A DNA stretch of 64,000 nucleotides from Xenopus tropicalis (GCF_000004195.4 NC_030679.2:146842743-146906742); one strand, 5' to 3'. Counted from the stretch's first letter, positions 1 to 12,084 are shown. The notes: generated from the sequence alone by a model not told the origin. Translations and numbers: made by a program.

Positions 1-63
1 GGACCTTTGTGGAGCAGCCTGGAACCCCAAGTCCCATTGTCCTCCTCACCTAATTGATGGACA

Positions 64-3000
64 ATGATTTCAACCATTGCATCTCTGTGGCTCCTCCTCT
101 CGCTCCCATCTCCCTTGAGGTGTTCGTGCTTCCTGAATCGACAGGGGGTGAGCGGATACGTAGAAGAGGGGGACATAACACTTTGGGGGATGTTTCCCTT
201 ACACCTTGACCCTGACTCTTCCCTCCAAAGCTTTACAGAACCACCAACCTCGGCCCCATGCAAAAGGTGAGAAAAATTCTTTAGCGTGTTATAGAATGTA
301 CTATTCCTAGCAACTTTGCAATTGGTCTTCATTATTTATTTTTTATAGTTATTGAATTATTTGCCTTTAGTTGCCTACATCTTCCCAGCTTTCTCATGGG
401 GGCCACCTACCACCGCCAGCCAAAATCCTTAAGGCTACAATTTTATTGTTTTTGTTACTTTTAATTCCTTATCTTTCTATTTAGTTCCTCTTCCATTCAT
501 ATTTCCATCTCTCGTTCACACCACTGCCTAGTTGCTAAGGGAAACAAGACCTTAGCAACCAGATGCTGAAATTCCAAAAGATATGAAAAGCTACAAAAGA
601 TAAAAAAATGAAAACCAATGGCAAATTGTCTCAGAATATCAATGTCTATATCATAGTAATAGTCAATTTCAAGGTGGACAACCCCTAATTTACACTGCAT
701 TGGGCCTGGGATACTATGAAGGCACCTGCGTCGGCAATTAGCCTTTGTACCTGCAGCAAACTTGTGCTTTTTGGTAAAAAAAAAAAAAAAGGCCAACTTG
801 ATGCTGGGATTAGCTTGGTAGATCTTGGTTGACCCTAACTGACCATGACTGATCAGACCCTCCACCACCAATTGCTTCTCCTACTAGAGAGGGACTCAAA
901 GCACGAGCCAGTGGTCTTGAGGAGAACAATGAAGGCTGAGAAGGAGTCTACTAATACAACATGACATATCCAATTGCTAGCACATTTCCGATTGGTCTAC
1001 AGCAGTGATCCTCAACCAGTGGCTCAGGGTCAACATGCTGCTCCACAACCCCTTGGATGTTGCTTCCAGTGGCCTCAAAGCAGGTGGTTATTTTTGGTTG
1101 CATAAAAACCAGGTGTTCTGCAAAACAGAGCCTTTTATAGGTTGCCAGTCCACAGAGAGGCTACCAAAAAGCCAATTACAGCCCTCATTTGGAACCTCCA
1201 GAAACTTTTTTCATTCCTGTGTTGCTCTCTAGGTTGGGAACCCCATGTCCCCTGGTCTACAGTTTTTATTGCATTGTAAACCGATGACCAGGTAGGTAGG
1301 TCAGGATCACTGCCCCCCTTAACCCCAAAAACGGCTCACTGTGAGGCTACCTTCTATTGTTCCAATTATAAACTTCTGTACTGCTCAAAAATAGTTAAAA
1401 CTTGGTTTATTTCAACCAATTAAAGACATTATCAGCCCCATGTGACTAGCCTAACGCGTTTCATGCTTACCTAGCATGTAATCATAGGCTCCAAAGGTGG
1501 GGTATGAATCAACACAATATATATATAGACCAGACCCCTCCTTCCCATGGTTAAAACCAATCTGAATTTTAAGCTACTCACTGGTTTCTAGGATAACTGG
1601 AGCCCCAGCAACCAATGGGCTCCAATTCCAGACAGTAGAGGTGCATGAAAGTTCTGCAGAGCTTGATGGACATGGGTTATTAGTCCCAGTACTATAATAT
1701 GTTTCCTTCATCAGGTTCAGCTTCCGCTCCTATCGTTGGGTTCTTGCAATGATGTTTGCAATTGTGGAGCTCAACAGGACCCCTCAGTCCTTGCCCAACA
1801 TGACATTGGGTGTAGGAGTGTTGGATACGTGCAGCAGTGCCAGCAGAGCTCTGAAGGGTGCAGCCTGGCTCCTGTCTGGGGCCCCTGGTGGAACTTTAAC
1901 TCATCATTGTCAGAGGTCTTCTTCTCAACTGGCCGCAGTGCTCGCCGACTCAGGGGCTGACTCTGTGCTGAGCGTTGCAAATGTACTGGGGCTGTACAGG
2001 TACCCACAGGTGAGAAGGGAGAGGGGCAAGAGGGAGAAGGGGCGGAGTAAAGGGATATTATATGGACCATTCATGGATTTGCGTTTGCTGAGTAGAACAT
2101 GAATATTTGGGGGCAGAATAATTTATTTTCTGATGTTGGTGGCCCAGGGGCAGATTCTCTGTTGGCCCTATGACCAGCTGTCAATTGATAATAATTGTAA
2201 CTATATCAATAGGACGCTATCACTCATTAGATGTTCTCTTCTTCAGGTCAGTTATTTCATTCCTCCTCCTGAGCTCAGCAACCGAGTCCTCTTCCCCACA
2301 TCCCTCAGCGTGGCCCCTGCTCTAACAGCACAGGCTAAAGGCCTTATTCGACTTCTTCAGTTCTTTGGCTGGTCCTGGGTGGGCGTCCTTGTCCAGGAGG
2401 GAAGTGTCTCGACAGTAGCTCAGACGTTCCTCAGGGAACTTGAAGGCTCAGGAATCTGTGTAGCCTTCAAAGAGAACGTTCCCTCTGTATCAGCGGACGT
2501 CAGTCGGATAGTGTCAGTTGTCAGAGAGTCCACAGCTACGGTGGTGGTGGTGTTCTCCCTTGAGGCTTATCTGAATCCTGTACTTCTGGACTTGGCCCTT
2601 AAAGGAGACAGTAGACCAAGGATCTGGTTGACCACTGAAGGCTGGTCCACATCTCCAGGGCTGGTAGCTCCTTGGCTCTCCCAGTTCCTTCGGGGATCTC
2701 TGGGTCTCGTTCTTCGTAATGGAGCTGCCCCTGGATTCAAAGAGTTTGTCTTTGGGTTACAACCCAGCACCCTACACAAAGACCCATTTCTTATAGAGTT
2801 CTGGGAGGAAGCATTTGGGTGTCGTTGGGATGCAAGTGCAGATACTTCTTCCTTTACTCCTAATCTAACAGTCTCATCCATATCTCCTTCAACAACTCCC
2901 ACTTTTTCATCTACAACGTCCTCCTCTCCTCACCAAGTATTATGCACAGGTAAAGAGAAACCAGGTTCTCTTCAGCTCTTCTCAGATATTGGAGACCTCC

Positions 3001-5391
3001 GAGTGACGTACAATGTCTACAAGGCGGTGAGGATGGTGTCCGGAGCTCTGAGGGATATGTCCAAGTGCAGAGATGGAGAAGGGCCACTGCCTGGGGGCAA
3101 ATGTGTCAACATGAGTGATTTCAAACCATGGCAGGTGAGATGGAGAAGGTAGATGGAGATGTTTTTTGCTCACTTTTCTATTATTTACTCCTTCTTTTTG
3201 TCCATCTTCCCTTAGTTCCATCAGTACCTCCGCCGAGTACATACCAAGGGGAATATTGGAGATGATTTGTATTTTGACGTGTTGGGAAATGCTCCGGCCG
3301 TATATGACATCATTAATTGGCAATCAGCTCCTTCAGGAAGCACCGGTTGGGTAACGGTGGGCAGCTATGAAAGTGGCGCCCCTCCTGGGCAAGACATGCT
3401 CATTAATGACAATTTTATCCACTGGGCAGAAGGTATTAAGAAGGTACAAGAACATAATTTTCTAATCATGATTCCTATGTTTCTAACTACCTATTTGGCT
3501 GTTGTTGTGGGCTAGTTCTGTATTGGTTTACACGGCCAGAGGTTGTCCGGCTAAGTTCAATGGTACCTGGGACACAGGGTTAAGTGTACAATCTCCGTTG
3601 GCTCACATAGGTTCTTCTCTTCTTCTCTTCCTCTTCTACCTTCTTTACTATCAAGTTACTGCATTAAAGCTTTAAATAGAAACTAAAAAAAATAGAATTA
3701 TTACTGGAGTAAGAGGTGTAATGTCTCCCTTACGGCCCATGTGGGGCACTATTGCTGCCACCTGAATCTTCTACCATCTTGTGCCACCAACGTAGTCATC
3801 ATACAGTGTAGCGGTTTCTGTGAATGAAGGGCTGGGGGACTTCCCTGAGTTTGAGATAACCCTTGCTCCAAGGACAATGACCCCCCTCCAAGTTTGGCCT
3901 AATGTAAGGCAATGGTGGCTTCTGGGTGAAGACTGGATGAAAGAGGTCTCTATAGAACCTGACTCTGTGATTATATAAGCTCTTTAGCCAAGAGCCCTGC
4001 TTTTCTCCTGACTACATCTCCCAAGTCCCCCCAACCTTCAGGAAGCACCAGTAATGGTAACGGTGGGCAGCTATGAAAGTGGCGCCCATCCTGGGCAAGA
4101 CATGCTCATTAATGACAATTTTATCCACTGGGCAGAAGGTATTTAGAAGGTACAAGAACACAATTTTCTATTTATGATGTAAAGATAATCTATAATATTA
4201 CTAACTGCCTGTTTTGCTGTTGTAGTGGCCTAGTTCTGTATGCTCCGAGCATTGCACACCTGGCTTCAGGAAAGCAATACGGCAGGGACAACCCAACTGC
4301 TGCTTCGATTGTGTTCCGTGCTCTTCTGGAGAGGTCTCCAATCAGACTGGTAAGTGTTGTCCTGAGCTCAGGTGGAACATTTTAGAAATTAGATTATATT
4401 AGATATAGATTTTGATGTGGTGGCCAATAATTCCAAATGGTCTGTTCCATGTTAACTCTAATATGTGTCCTCCTCAGACTCCGTAGAGTGCTACCTGTGC
4501 TCAGATGATGAATGGCCAAATTCTGCCCGTAACCACTGCCTGTCCCGCGCCATAGAGCTGCTGTCCCTCTCTGAACCTTTTGGTCTCTCCCTTGGGACCA
4601 CCGCTGTAATAGGATCTCTCCTGCCGGCTGCTGTCCTTGTCATTTTCATCAGGAACCGAGACACTCCACTAGTCCGGGCCAATAACCGTGGACTCAGCTT
4701 CCTCCTGCTGGCTGCACTCTTGTTGTCTTTTCTCTGTCCCTTGCTGCTCCTTTTCCCACCAGGAACCTTCTTGTGCTTTATACGCCAAGCAGCCTTCGGG
4801 ATACTCTTCGCTCTTTGCATATCATGCCTCCTGGCCAAGACTGTCATCGTTGTGTTGGCCTTCCGAGCCAACCAGCTTGGCAAAGGTCTCATGTTAATTA
4901 TGGGACCACGTAGTCCTATCTTGATCGCTCTCTCTTGCACTGTATTCCAGCTTACCCTCTGTCTCTCCTGGATAATCCAGTCCCCGCCCTTTCCTGAGCA
5001 AGATATTAAAAGTCAGGTGGGAACGATCACCATCAAGTGCAATGAGGGCCTTGGCTTCTGGTTTATGCTAGGCTACTTGGGCCTGCTCTCCACCATCTGT
5101 TTTGTGGCTGCCTTTCTGGCAAGGAAGTTACCCGGAGCCTTCAATGAGGCTACACACATTACCTTCAGCATGGTGGTCTTCCTTTGTGTTTGGGTTTCTT
5201 TTGTGCCAGCCTACCTTAGCACCCACGGGAAGCTTGCCGTAGCAACCGAGATCTTTGCCATTCTGTCCTCCAGTGCTGGCCTCCTCTTTTGCATCTTCTC
5301 GCCCAAATGTTACATCATTTTACTAAAGCCCCAGCTCAACACCCGGCCATTGGTCTCCGGCCATCACAGAAGAAGACCAGGCTCCCACTGA
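64..5391 (+). CDS. Vomeronasal type-2 receptor-like family C GPCR, six exons
   Basis: Exons by GT-AG junctions and phase: 64-266, 1715-2009, 2247-3134, 3216-3443, 4226-4349, 4478-5391. They join in frame to 883 aa, with exon sizes typical of V2R/T1R genes. Residues 1-20 form a signal peptide. Residues 25-540 are the Venus-flytrap ligand domain, exon 5 is the cysteine-rich linker ([13 protein letters not shown]), and exon 6 holds seven membrane helices. Exon 6 carries the family C motifs [22 protein letters not shown], which favour V2R over T1R. The family detects amino acids, peptides or pheromones in olfactory neurons and signals through G proteins. Odd points: the usual Ser/Thr-rich ligand-contact segments near residues 150-175 are changed, exon 3 has a Ser/Thr-rich insertion near residue 395, and intron 4 contains a duplicated piece of exon 4. 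The start is the first ATG before the signal peptide. No disabling mutation was seen. Confidence 0.88.
280..620. repeat. Frog-type dispersed MITE copy in V2R intron 1
   Basis: This AT-rich segment carries the signature blocks of a short element repeated many times in the window: ttgcaattggtcttcatt, a gggg(t)caccxacc block, tttctattcagcccctc-like sequence and a 'gttgctaaggxxxx...cttagcaacc' inverted pair. The rest of intron 1, 620-1000 and 1260-1710, holds no recognisable coding sequence. Confidence 0.6.
1003..1250. repeat. Dispersed repeat in V2R intron 1, second copy near 22447
   Basis: The segment beginning 'cagtgatcctcaaccagt' and containing 'aaccccttggatgttgct' recurs at 22447-22575 upstream of PARP gene A. 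It resembles a non-autonomous DNA transposon common in frog genomes (recognised by eye only). Confidence 0.55.
3337..4240 (+). repeat. Partial duplication of V2R exon 4/intron 4 with an inserted 0.5-kb segment
   Basis: The second half of exon 4, intron 4 and the first bases of exon 5 (3337-3521) recur at about 4038-4240. The two copies are separated by about 515 bp (3522-4037) that match 9920-10400 in the PI-PLC gene. In the second exon-4 copy the frame is interrupted by a TAG at the position of GIKK, and its 5' part is missing. In the first copy the exon-5 acceptor has lost its AG (ttgtgggc versus ttgtagtggc). The normal transcript would therefore use exon 4 from the left copy and exon 5 from the right copy, skipping the insertion. 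Confidence 0.75.
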
Positions 5392-5454
5392 CACATTCCA
5401 CAACCCCAAAGCAAAAGACTTCTAGCTCCTGTTGATAATTCATCTACATATGAA

Positions 5455-5464
5455 AATAAATAAA
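5455..5464 (+). terminator. Polyadenylation signals of the V2R-like gene
   Basis: Two overlapping AATAAA hexamers lie about 65-75 bases after the stop codon of the receptor gene. Confidence 0.65.
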
Positions 5465-7007
5465 TCTCTATCAATGTTGGTGTCTTATGTCCATCTGTCT
5501 GGGGCCTTGTTATGAGCTAAGCCCTCTATCCCCTCAGTTCTTCCACTCTCTGTCCTTTGGGGGGGCATTTTCTACAAGGATCCCAACATACTATCCCATT
5601 GCTATTTCCATATATAACCCCCCCTCCAACATCTGTGTGCCCCTTCCCTTTCTCAGGCTCCCCCTCCAACTGCCTCCATGACCTGAGATTCCTGGCAGGT
5701 GTGCTTGGCCTGATTAGTTTGTTAATTATAGATACACGTTTTTTCCAGCTCACCTTCACCCAGTACTAATTTAGGACTTTTGGGTTTGTTTTCTCTTTAG
5801 GTCTATGTTTATATAGTGGTGAAAAAACAAGAACCTGTGTAGACTAATGCTAAACACTGGCCCAGAGTCAGACTGAGCCTCCGCAGGCTCACTAGAGGCC
5901 CCAATTACAAGTGATGTTGCCCATACTAACCATGAAAATCTTGGTCGGCTTACTCTCTGACCAAGACGTTCCTAACTCAACCCCCGATTACGGACACAAA
6001 TAATAGCTGTGTGTGTGCAGTGGGGGAAGGGTGGAGGTTCTAGAGTGGAGGGAGGAAGGTCTGCGACTTCAGTCAGAGGTGTCCTGGAGGGACAGCTCTG
6101 ATGGGGGGACAGCCCAGTCCAACCCTGCCCACTAGGTAGGGTTGCCACCTCTGCTGGCTTTTCAGTGAGTCCTGCCCAGTTTTCCTACTTTGGAAAACCA
6201 GGCAGAAGGTTTTGACCCGGACAGCCCTTCCAAGAACCGGACTCTCTGGGTCAAAACCGGACAGGTGACCTCTAGGAGACATTAATGTCAGTGGGCGGGG
6301 CTATGACCAAGTCAATCTCAGTGAGTCCAGCCACAATTAAGAGCTATGTGTGTGCAGGGGGGAAGGGTGGAGGTTCCAGAGTAGGTTGAGGAAGGTCTGC
6401 TGTGTCTGGGGTTGGGGGGGTCCTGAGGGGACAGCTCCGATGGGCCCCAGACACCCCAGTCCAAGACTGTCCACTAGGTAGGGTTGCCACCTATGCTGGT
6501 TTTCTCGAGGGGCAGGGGGCTGGTGGTGATGTCACAGGGCATGAAAGAGGTGGACGTTGATGAGAGTGGGCGGGGCTATGACCATTTCAATCTCAGTGAG
6601 TCCCGCCCAGATTTTCTAATTTGGAAAACCAGGCAGAAGGTTTTGACCCCGACAGCCCTTCCAAAAACCGGATTGTCTGGGTCAAAACCGGACAGATGAC
6701 CCCTTGGAGAAGAGGGTGTGGAAGAGGCGGACGGTGATGTCAGTGGACGGGGCTATGACCAAGTTAATCTAAGTGAGACCGGCCACAAATAAGAGCTATG
6801 TGTGTGAGGGGGGGGCAGGGTGGAGGTTCCAGAGTAGGTTGAGGAAGGTCTGCTGTGTCTGGGGTTGGGGGTGTCCTGAGGGGACAGCTCCAATGGGCCC
6901 CGGACACCCCAGTCCAACCCTGCCCACTAGGTAGGGGTGCCACCTCTGCCGGCTTTTCTCGAGGGATAGGGGGCTGGTAGTGATGTCACCCTAACCACTG
7001 GTTTATA
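5465..7007. repeat. Intergenic region with diverged repeats of about 340-455 bp
   Basis: 5465-6070 holds no gene that I can see. From about 6078 a unit containing 'ggacagctcc', 'ccactaggtagggttgccacct' and 'ggaaaaccaggcagaagg' appears three times (starts near 6078, 6420 and 6876). It looks like a frog dispersed repeat amplified locally. The last copy runs into the 133-bp satellite. Confidence 0.6.
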
Positions 7008-8665
7008 ATATCCTTATCATTTACAGTAGGGGGTACAGTATCCCTTATAATACATGAGTGATACTCAGAGTTCCCTGTATAACTCAGCCTGCAGCCTTGT
7101 GCCTTTATATGGGGGGCACAGAACCCCTCAGTGACTGCTAATATCCTTATCATTTACAGTAGGGGGTACATTATCCCTTATAATACATGAGTGATACTCA
7201 GAGTTCCCTGTATAACTCAGCCTGCAGCCTTGTGCCTTTATATGGGGGGCACAGAACCCCCCAGTGACTGCTAATATCCTTATCATTTACAGTAGGGGGT
7301 ACATTATCCCTTATAATACATGAGTGATACTCAGAGTTCCCTGTATAACTCAGCCTGCAGCCTTGTGCCTTTATATGGGGGGCACAGAACCCCTCAGTGA
7401 CTGCTAATATCCTTATCATTTACAGTAGGGGGTACATTACCCCTTATAATACATGAGTGATACTCAGAGTTCCCTGTATAACTCAGCCTGCAGCCTTGTG
7501 CCTTTATATGGGGGGCACAGAACCCCTCAGTGACTGCTAATATCCTTATCATTTACAGTAGGGGGTACATTATCCCTTATAATACATGAGTGATACTCAG
7601 AGTTCCCTGTATAACTCAGCCTGCAGCCTTGTGCCTTTATATGGGCACAGAACCCCTCAGTGACTGCTAATATCCTTATCATTTACAGTAGGGGGTACAG
7701 TATCCCTTATAATACATGAGTGATACTCAGAGTTCCCTGTATAACTCAGCCTGCAGCCTTGTGCCTTTATATGGGGGGCACAGAACCCCTCAGTGACTGC
7801 TAATATCCTTATCATTTACAGTAGGGGGTACATTATCCCTTATAATACATGAGTGATACTCAGAGTTCCCTGTATAACTCAGCCTGCAGCCTTGTGCCTT
7901 TATATGGGGGGCACAGAACCCCTCAGTGACTGCTAATATCCTTATCATTTACAGTAGGGGGTACATTACCCCTTATAATACATGAGTGATACTCAGAGTT
8001 CCCTGTATAACTCAGCCTGCAGCCTTGTGCCTTTATATGGGCACAGAACCCCTCAGTGACTGCTAATATCCTTATCATTTACAGTAGGGGGTACATTATC
8101 CCTTATAATACATGAGTGATACTCAGAGTTCCCTGTATAACTCAGCCTGCAGCCTTGTGCCTTTATATGGGCCCAGAACCCCTCAGTGACTGCTAATATC
8201 CTTATCATTTACAGTAGGGGGTACATTATCCCTTATAATACATGAGTGATACCCAGAGTTCCCTGTATAACTCAGCCTGCAGCCTTGTGCCTTTATATGG
8301 GGGCACAGAACCCCTCAGTGACTGCTAATATCCTTATCATTTACAGTAGGGGGTACATTATCCCTTATAATACATGAGTGATACTCAGAGTTCCCTGTAT
8401 AACTCAGCCTGCAGCCTTGTGCCTTTATATGGGCACAGAAACCCCTCAGTGACTGCTAATATCCTTATCATTTACAGTAGGGGGTACATTATCCCTTATA
8501 ATACATGAGTGATACTCAGTTCCCTGTATAACTCAGCCTGCAGCCTTGTGCCTTTATATGGGGGGCACAGAACCCCTCAGTGACTGCTAATATCCTTATC
8601 ATTTACAGTAGGGGGTACATTATCCCTTATAATACACAAGTGATACTCAGAGTTCCCTGTACAGT
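7008..8665 (+). repeat. 133-bp satellite, array 1 (about 12 copies)
   Basis: Units of about 128-133 bp start at 'tgactgctaatatcc' and include 'atttacagtagggggtac' and 'ctcagcctgcagcc'. Copies are nearly identical and differ mainly in the length of the g-run after 'tttatatg'. The same satellite in the same orientation is found at 17137-17985 and 41716-43262. A diverged unit follows to about 8765, then unique DNA and a c-run at about 8857-8886. Confidence 0.95.
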
Positions 8666-9119
8666 TCCCCACAGTCTGGGTGCTTCTATACAGTAGCACA
8701 TCTCCTGACTGACCCCCAATATCCCATAATGCACAGTAGAGGGTACAATTTCCCCAGATCACTTACTGAGAAAACTCTAATGACAGTCTGGCTGCCTCTG
8801 AGCCCGTGTATTACTTTCCCTTCTGATTGCCCTTTGTCTATCTCTCCACCCCCTGCCCCTACCCCCCCCCCCCCCCCCCCCCCCCCACGGGCAGGTCAGT
8901 GCTGATAGCAGCAGATTTAATAGCTCAGAAATGCTGAGACACAGAGAAAAGTCAGTGCTGCTCTGAAGGTACAGTCCCAACCCACTATGTGCCTTCCCAG
9001 GTACCAGTGCAGGCAGCAGCAAGCCAGTCCCGGTACATGACACTACTGGCTGCCATTATATCTCTTGCCTTTGTGTTTTACAGAAGCGGCTGCCCATTAA
9101 GCCCCCGTGCCGAGTTTCC

Positions 9120-11445
9120 ATGGCTCCGTTATTCAGGATCATTATCTGCTTGCTGGTGAGTAAACTGATGAACTTGGGCAAATGTTGGAAGAAAATGGTA
9201 GAATTTCCATCCTGCTCATAAGAGATAGGGTAGGTGTATGTAGAAGATGTGAAATCTTTGGATATTACTGAAAAACAAACTTAGAAAATTAGAATTACTG
9301 TTAGTTCTCTTGGGTGGGTGGGCTGAAGGACCTTGGGTGGGCTAAAGGACCTTGGATGGGCTGAAGGACCTTGGGTGGGATGAAGGACCTTGGGTGGGCT
9401 GAAGGAACTTGGAAAGGCTGAGGAACCTTGGGTGGGCTGTAGGACCTTGGGTAGGATGAAGGACCTTGGGAGGGCTAAAGGACCTTGGGTGGGCTGAAGG
9501 ACCTTGGGAGGGCTGAAGGGCCTTGGGTGGGCTGAAGGACCTTGGGAGGGCTAAAGGACCTTGGGTGGACTGAAGGACCTTGGGTGGGCTAAAGGACCTT
9601 GGGTGGGCTGAAGGACCTTAGGAGGGCTGTAAGACCTTGGGTGGGCTGTAGGACCTTGGGTGGGCTAAAGGACCTTGGGAGGGCTGAAGGACCTTGGGTG
9701 GGCTGTAGGACCTTGGGTGGGCTAAAGGACCTTGGGAGGGCTGAAGGACCTTGGGAGGGCTGAAGGACCTTGGGTGGGCTGAAGGACCTTGGGTGGGATC
9801 TGCCCAACATTCATGCTACTTACAACTCTTATTCTATCTTTTTACAATGGAAGTCCACAGCAGCTCCATCTCTCGGCTTTTGGAAGAAATTAGTCAGTGA
9901 TGTGTTACCCAAACTAAAATTGGTTTACACGGTCAGAGGTTGTCCGGCTAAGTTCAATGGTACCTGGGACACAGGGTTAAGTGTACAATCTCCGTTGGCT
10001 CACATAGGTCCTTCTCTTCTTCTTCTCTTCTACCTTCTTTACTATCAAGTTACTGCATTAAAGCTTTAAATAGAAACTAAAAAAATAGAATTATTACTGG
10101 AGTAGGAGGCAGCTAGGTGTAATGTCTCCCTTAAGGCCCCTGTGGGGCACTATTGCTGCCACCTGAATCTTCTACCATCTTGTGCCACAACGTAGTCATC
10201 ACACCGTGTAGCGGTTTCTGTGAATGAAGGGTTGGGGGACTTCCCAGAGACAATTACCCCCCCCCCCTTCCCCCGTGGTCACTAAACTTGGCCTAATGTA
10301 AGGCAATGGTGGGTTATGGGTGAAGACTGGAGGTCTCTACAGAACCTGACTCTGTGATTATATCAGCTCTTTAGCCAAGAGCCCTGCTTTTTTCCTAAGT
10401 GCCCCCAACCTTTATTCTCTGTCAGAAGTTTCATACTTTTCTTATCCAATCAGCTAAGCTTACATCTTTAGCCAATGAAACAGTAATATGTGCAATGTCT
10501 GGTCCAGCCTGGAGATAGCTGGTTGGATGTTATGGGTTGGGGTGCAAGGCCAAGGTCAAGCCTAAACACTTTAAATGTCTTTGTCTTCAGGCAGCAGAGG
10601 TGTTTGCAGACCAAACTCCAGCCTTTGACCGATCAGAAGTCCCATCTGTGACCTGGCCAGACTGGATGTCCTATCTCCCTGATTACCTCCCACTCTCCTC
10701 ATTAGCCATCCCAGGCACCCATGACACCATGGCATTTTATGGAGGCAACCTTGCCGAGTGCCAGTGCTGGCGTCTACCCAACCAATACAAAGCTGGAATA
10801 CGATTTCTGGATATTCGCTGCCGCCATTACCAAGACCGCCTGCCCATCCACCACGGTATTTCCTACCAGCGTACTGATTTCCCAATGGTTCTTAACGACA
10901 CCGTAACCTTTTTGATGGAACACCCAATGGAGACCGTGATGATGAGGGTCAAGGAAGAGTACGACCCATACCAGAACACAAGAAGCTTTTACAAGAGTGT
11001 AGACGAGGCTGTGAAACAGGTGGGAGAACAATGGTTTCTGAGGACCACCAGGCTTCCCACCCTAGGAGAAGCCAGGGGCAAGATAGTTATATTACAGGAC
11101 TTCTCTGCTGGTGGAGAAGGTCCAGCCTTTGGCCCCCCATATCCAGGGTCCATGAGCATTTCTGACGCCTACCAAGTCAACGATGATGCTGTTAAATGGA
11201 CAGAGGTGTTGAGACACCTCAACGTTGCCCAAAATGGGGACCCAGAGAGGCCGTTCCTTACCTACACCTCAGGGGTACACTGGCTTCTCTACCCGCCTGA
11301 GACCTTGGCTCGGAAGATAAACCCTCGAGTATATGAGTATCTGAAAGGGAAGGCAGTTGGGGCAAAAAGGTCGGTAGGAGTTGTAATTATGGACTTTCCA
11401 GGGGCCGAACTCGTCAGGGAGATCATCTTGGACAACTGGAAGTAA
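9120..11445 (+). CDS. Secreted phosphatidylinositol-specific phospholipase C X-domain protein
   Basis: There are two coding exons, 9120-9155 and 10591-11445, joined in phase 0, giving 296 aa. Exon 1 encodes the start of a hydrophobic signal peptide completed by exon 2 (cleavage probably after VFA, residue 18). Exon 1 itself sits after an acceptor (tttacag at 9083), so a 5' non-coding exon is likely. The body is a single-domain PI-PLC: PGTHDTMAF gives catalytic His56 with Asp57, GIRFLDIR gives Arg88, and IHHG gives the second catalytic His100. These match the His-Asp/Arg/His set of bacterial PI-PLCs. The family cleaves phosphatidylinositol or GPI anchors to cyclic inositol phosphate without calcium. 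The lack of PH, EF-hand, Y and C2 domains separates it from intracellular PLCs. The physiological substrate is unknown. Confidence 0.85.
9310..9798 (+). repeat. About 20-bp minisatellite in PI-PLC intron 1
   Basis: About 24 copies of 'ggtgggctgaaggaccttg' with point and length variants. Confidence 0.92.
9848..10400 (+). pseudogene. Orphan terminal-exon-like segment inside PI-PLC intron 1
   Basis: After an acceptor-like 'tttttacaatggaagtccacag', a frame stays open to a stop at 10067-10069. It ends in a small polar region with Cys and an N-glycosylation-like NGT, followed by a hydrophobic stretch (SLLLLFYLLYY), as in GPI-anchored or tail-anchored proteins. About 480 bp from 9920 on are repeated at 3522-4037 in the V2R gene. 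There the frame is kept despite an indel of one codon. From PI-PLC exon 1 the phase does not fit (an early stop follows), so it is not a simple alternative last exon. I do not recognise the parent gene; a decayed or transposed 3' exon, or a dispersed repeat, are both possible. Confidence 0.4.
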
Positions 11446-11553
11446 CTACAGTTCTGGTTTAGATGCTCTTTTAGCCGTATGCTTTAGGGAAAAAAGGGAA
11501 AGTTAGACTACATCATGGCTGCAAAAGTCAAGGACTAAAACACAAGCAAAAAA

Positions 11554-11576
11554 AATAAATGTAACATGAAAATAAA
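11554..11576 (+). terminator. Polyadenylation signals of the PI-PLC gene
   Basis: AATAAA at 11554-11559 and again at 11571-11576, about 110-130 bases after the stop codon. Confidence 0.65.
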
Positions 11577-11579
11577 CCA

Positions 11580-12080
11580 AGGTGGTGTTCAGAACACTTT
11601 GTGGTTGCTAGGGCCAAGGACTGTAGCCACTGGGTGGGGGGTGAAGATAAGGAGCAGGTAGTTGGAGTTGAACCCCACTGAATTCATCTATTAGCCTGAC
11701 ACTTGCCCTGCTTTTCATGGGAACTGTAGAGAATTTCCCAGTGTAATGGGGCGGAGCCCTGGAGGAAAGTAGGAGGAGTTGTGGTTAGATTTGGGCGTGG
11801 TCTATCAGATCAAGGAGTACGCATTATCTCTAGGGGGAACCAGAGAGCAGACATGACAAGGACATCGACACTATAAATGCTCAGTGCTTTGCCCCTTCCC
11901 AGCCCTCCAGGGCATATTCATGTTGGACTCAGCATGAGTTGGGGGTGGAGCTAAGGTCCCATAGGCAGAAGTCACATGTTTAATTTATCTCCAGACTGTT
12001 GGATCGCTTTATCTCCCCTAAAATTACTCTAAACCGCCCCCAGAATATCATACCTTTCTCATTTATTTAATGTCTCTAAT
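11580..12080. other. Intergenic, no gene seen
   Basis: Unique-looking sequence with no convincing exon, RNA gene or array. Confidence 0.5.
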
Positions 12081-12084
12081 TCAG

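Noticed and set aside
64..5391. Taste receptor type 1 or calcium-sensing receptor identity for the family C GPCR
   Set aside because: Transmembrane motifs and the [12 protein letters not shown] ending fit V2R better; the calcium-receptor tail and T1R-specific motifs are absent.
7198..7419. Small minus-strand frames repeated in all 133-bp arrays
   Set aside because: They are simply the satellite read in one frame, with no start context or variation pattern typical of coding.
9848..10069. Alternative last exon of the PI-PLC gene
   Set aside because: Joining exon 1 to the available acceptors puts the frame into an early stop; kept only as an orphan exon-like segment.
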